Shown here: piece by piece, positions 13,748 to 14,016 of the stretch
How positions within the stretch are numbered: the stretch's first letter is position 1
Layout of the letters: each line of letters opens with the position of its first letter
Assembly (NCBI GenBank): GCA_027489135.1
Contig: JAIYAI010000301.1
Coordinates: 1 to 14,016 of the forward strand
Source: Acetobacteraceae bacterium
Lineage (GTDB): Bacteria > Pseudomonadota > Alphaproteobacteria > Acetobacterales > Acetobacteraceae
Direction: 5' to 3'
DNA length: 14,016 nt
Notes under the pieces: generated by a model
Told to the model about the DNA's origin: nothing
Databases searched by the model: none
What the model saw: the letters and a program-made list of their open reading frames with translations, nothing else
Program-made: the position numbers and the translations under genes

Positions 13748-14016
13748 ATGCGCATCGACGCCATCCCCATCGGCAAGAACCCGCCCGAGGACGTCAACGT
13801 CGTCGTCGAGGTCGCCATCGGCGGCGAGCCCATCAAGTACGAGATGGACAAGGCCGCGGGCACGATCTTCGTCGACCGCTTCCTCTACACGCCGATGCGC
13901 TACCCCGGAAATTACGGCTTCATCCCGCACACGCTGAGCGAGGATGGCGACCCGATCGACGTGCTGATCGCCAACACCCGCCCCATCGTGCCCGGCGCCT
14001 ACATCAACGTCCGCCC
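13748..14016 (+). CDS. ppa: Inorganic pyrophosphatase, N-terminal part (cut by window edge)
   Basis: The enzyme hydrolyses pyrophosphate to two phosphates in the cytosol, pulling biosynthetic reactions forward. Eighty-nine codons are present, about half of a family I PPase. The N-terminus MRIDAIPIGKNPPEDVNVVV is typical. Metal- and substrate-binding residues of the Escherichia coli enzyme (E20, K29, R43, Y55, D65, D67, D70) correspond here to E21 (VVEV), K30 (IKYE), R44 (VDRFLYT), Y56 (PGNYGF), and D66, D68, D71 in the signature DGDPIDVL. The ATG start at 13748 has a modest GGAG 10 nt upstream. The gene is divergent from the LLM monooxygenase and the sequence looks intact as far as it goes. 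Confidence 0.96.
   Translation, partial: MRIDAIPIGKNPPEDVNVVVEVAIGGEPIKYEMDKAAGTIFVDRFLYTPMRYPGNYGFIPHTLSEDGDPIDVLIANTRPIVPGAYINVR

Noticed and set aside
13613..13930. Upstream extension of the LLM monooxygenase frame
   Set aside because: It overlaps the pyrophosphatase gene on the other strand, and AGGAGG lies 5 nt before the ATG at 13612.
1..14016. CRISPR array, tRNA, rRNA, insertion sequence or phage integrase
   Set aside because: No regularly spaced repeats, cloverleaf or transposase/integrase motifs were seen on either strand.

Overview
The window is GC-rich bacterial chromosome with long antisense shadow frames, C/G-ending codons and Shine-Dalgarno sites of the GGAGG type. Gene content and style suggest an alphaproteobacterium, most plausibly a member of the Acetobacteraceae (Roseomonas-like). 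That placement is inference from composition and recalled gene types, not from a marker gene. Most genes are ordinary metabolic or envelope functions, but one stretch (about 2430-3870) is strikingly AT-rich and looks foreign.

Layout: 1-566 (-) the N-terminal part of an aldo/keto reductase, cut by the window edge. 658-2340 (+) a COG2509-type FAD-dependent dehydrogenase. 2342-2413 a GC-rich element of three tandem hairpins with 3-nt loops. 2447-3802 (-) an AT-rich gene whose C-terminus matches the Shedu/DUF4263 (SduA) nuclease domain, preceded by a zinc-ribbon-like Cys cluster and a beta-rich N-terminal domain: a candidate single-gene anti-phage system. 3874-4566 (+) a TrpF-like protein whose upstream region seems to have been replaced by the island. 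4590-5153 (+) a small antitoxin-like protein followed in the same frame by a MazF/PemK-like toxin with no recognisable start codon. 5189-5258 a second hairpin element related to the first, in opposite orientation. 5277-5513 (-) a ParD-like antitoxin without an adjacent ParE. 5811-7250 (+) cardiolipin synthase, and 7313-8071 (+) a short-chain dehydrogenase. 8081-11461 (-) a 1126-residue TPR protein ending in a family 9 glycosyltransferase domain. 11664-12443 (+) a class I SAM methyltransferase with an N-terminal Cys4 zinc motif. 12521-13612 (-) a luciferase-like flavin-dependent monooxygenase. 13748-14016 (+) the start of inorganic pyrophosphatase.

How the parts relate: there is no single long operon. 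The defence-type genes (Shedu-like, MazF-like pair, ParD) lie within about 3 kb of one another and of two palindromic elements, so 2.3-5.6 kb looks like a small accessory hotspot in otherwise core sequence. The divergent GT9/TPR and methyltransferase genes share a 200-bp, less GC-rich intergenic region and together suggest cell-surface glycan decoration. No rRNA, tRNA, CRISPR array, transposase or integrase was recognised.
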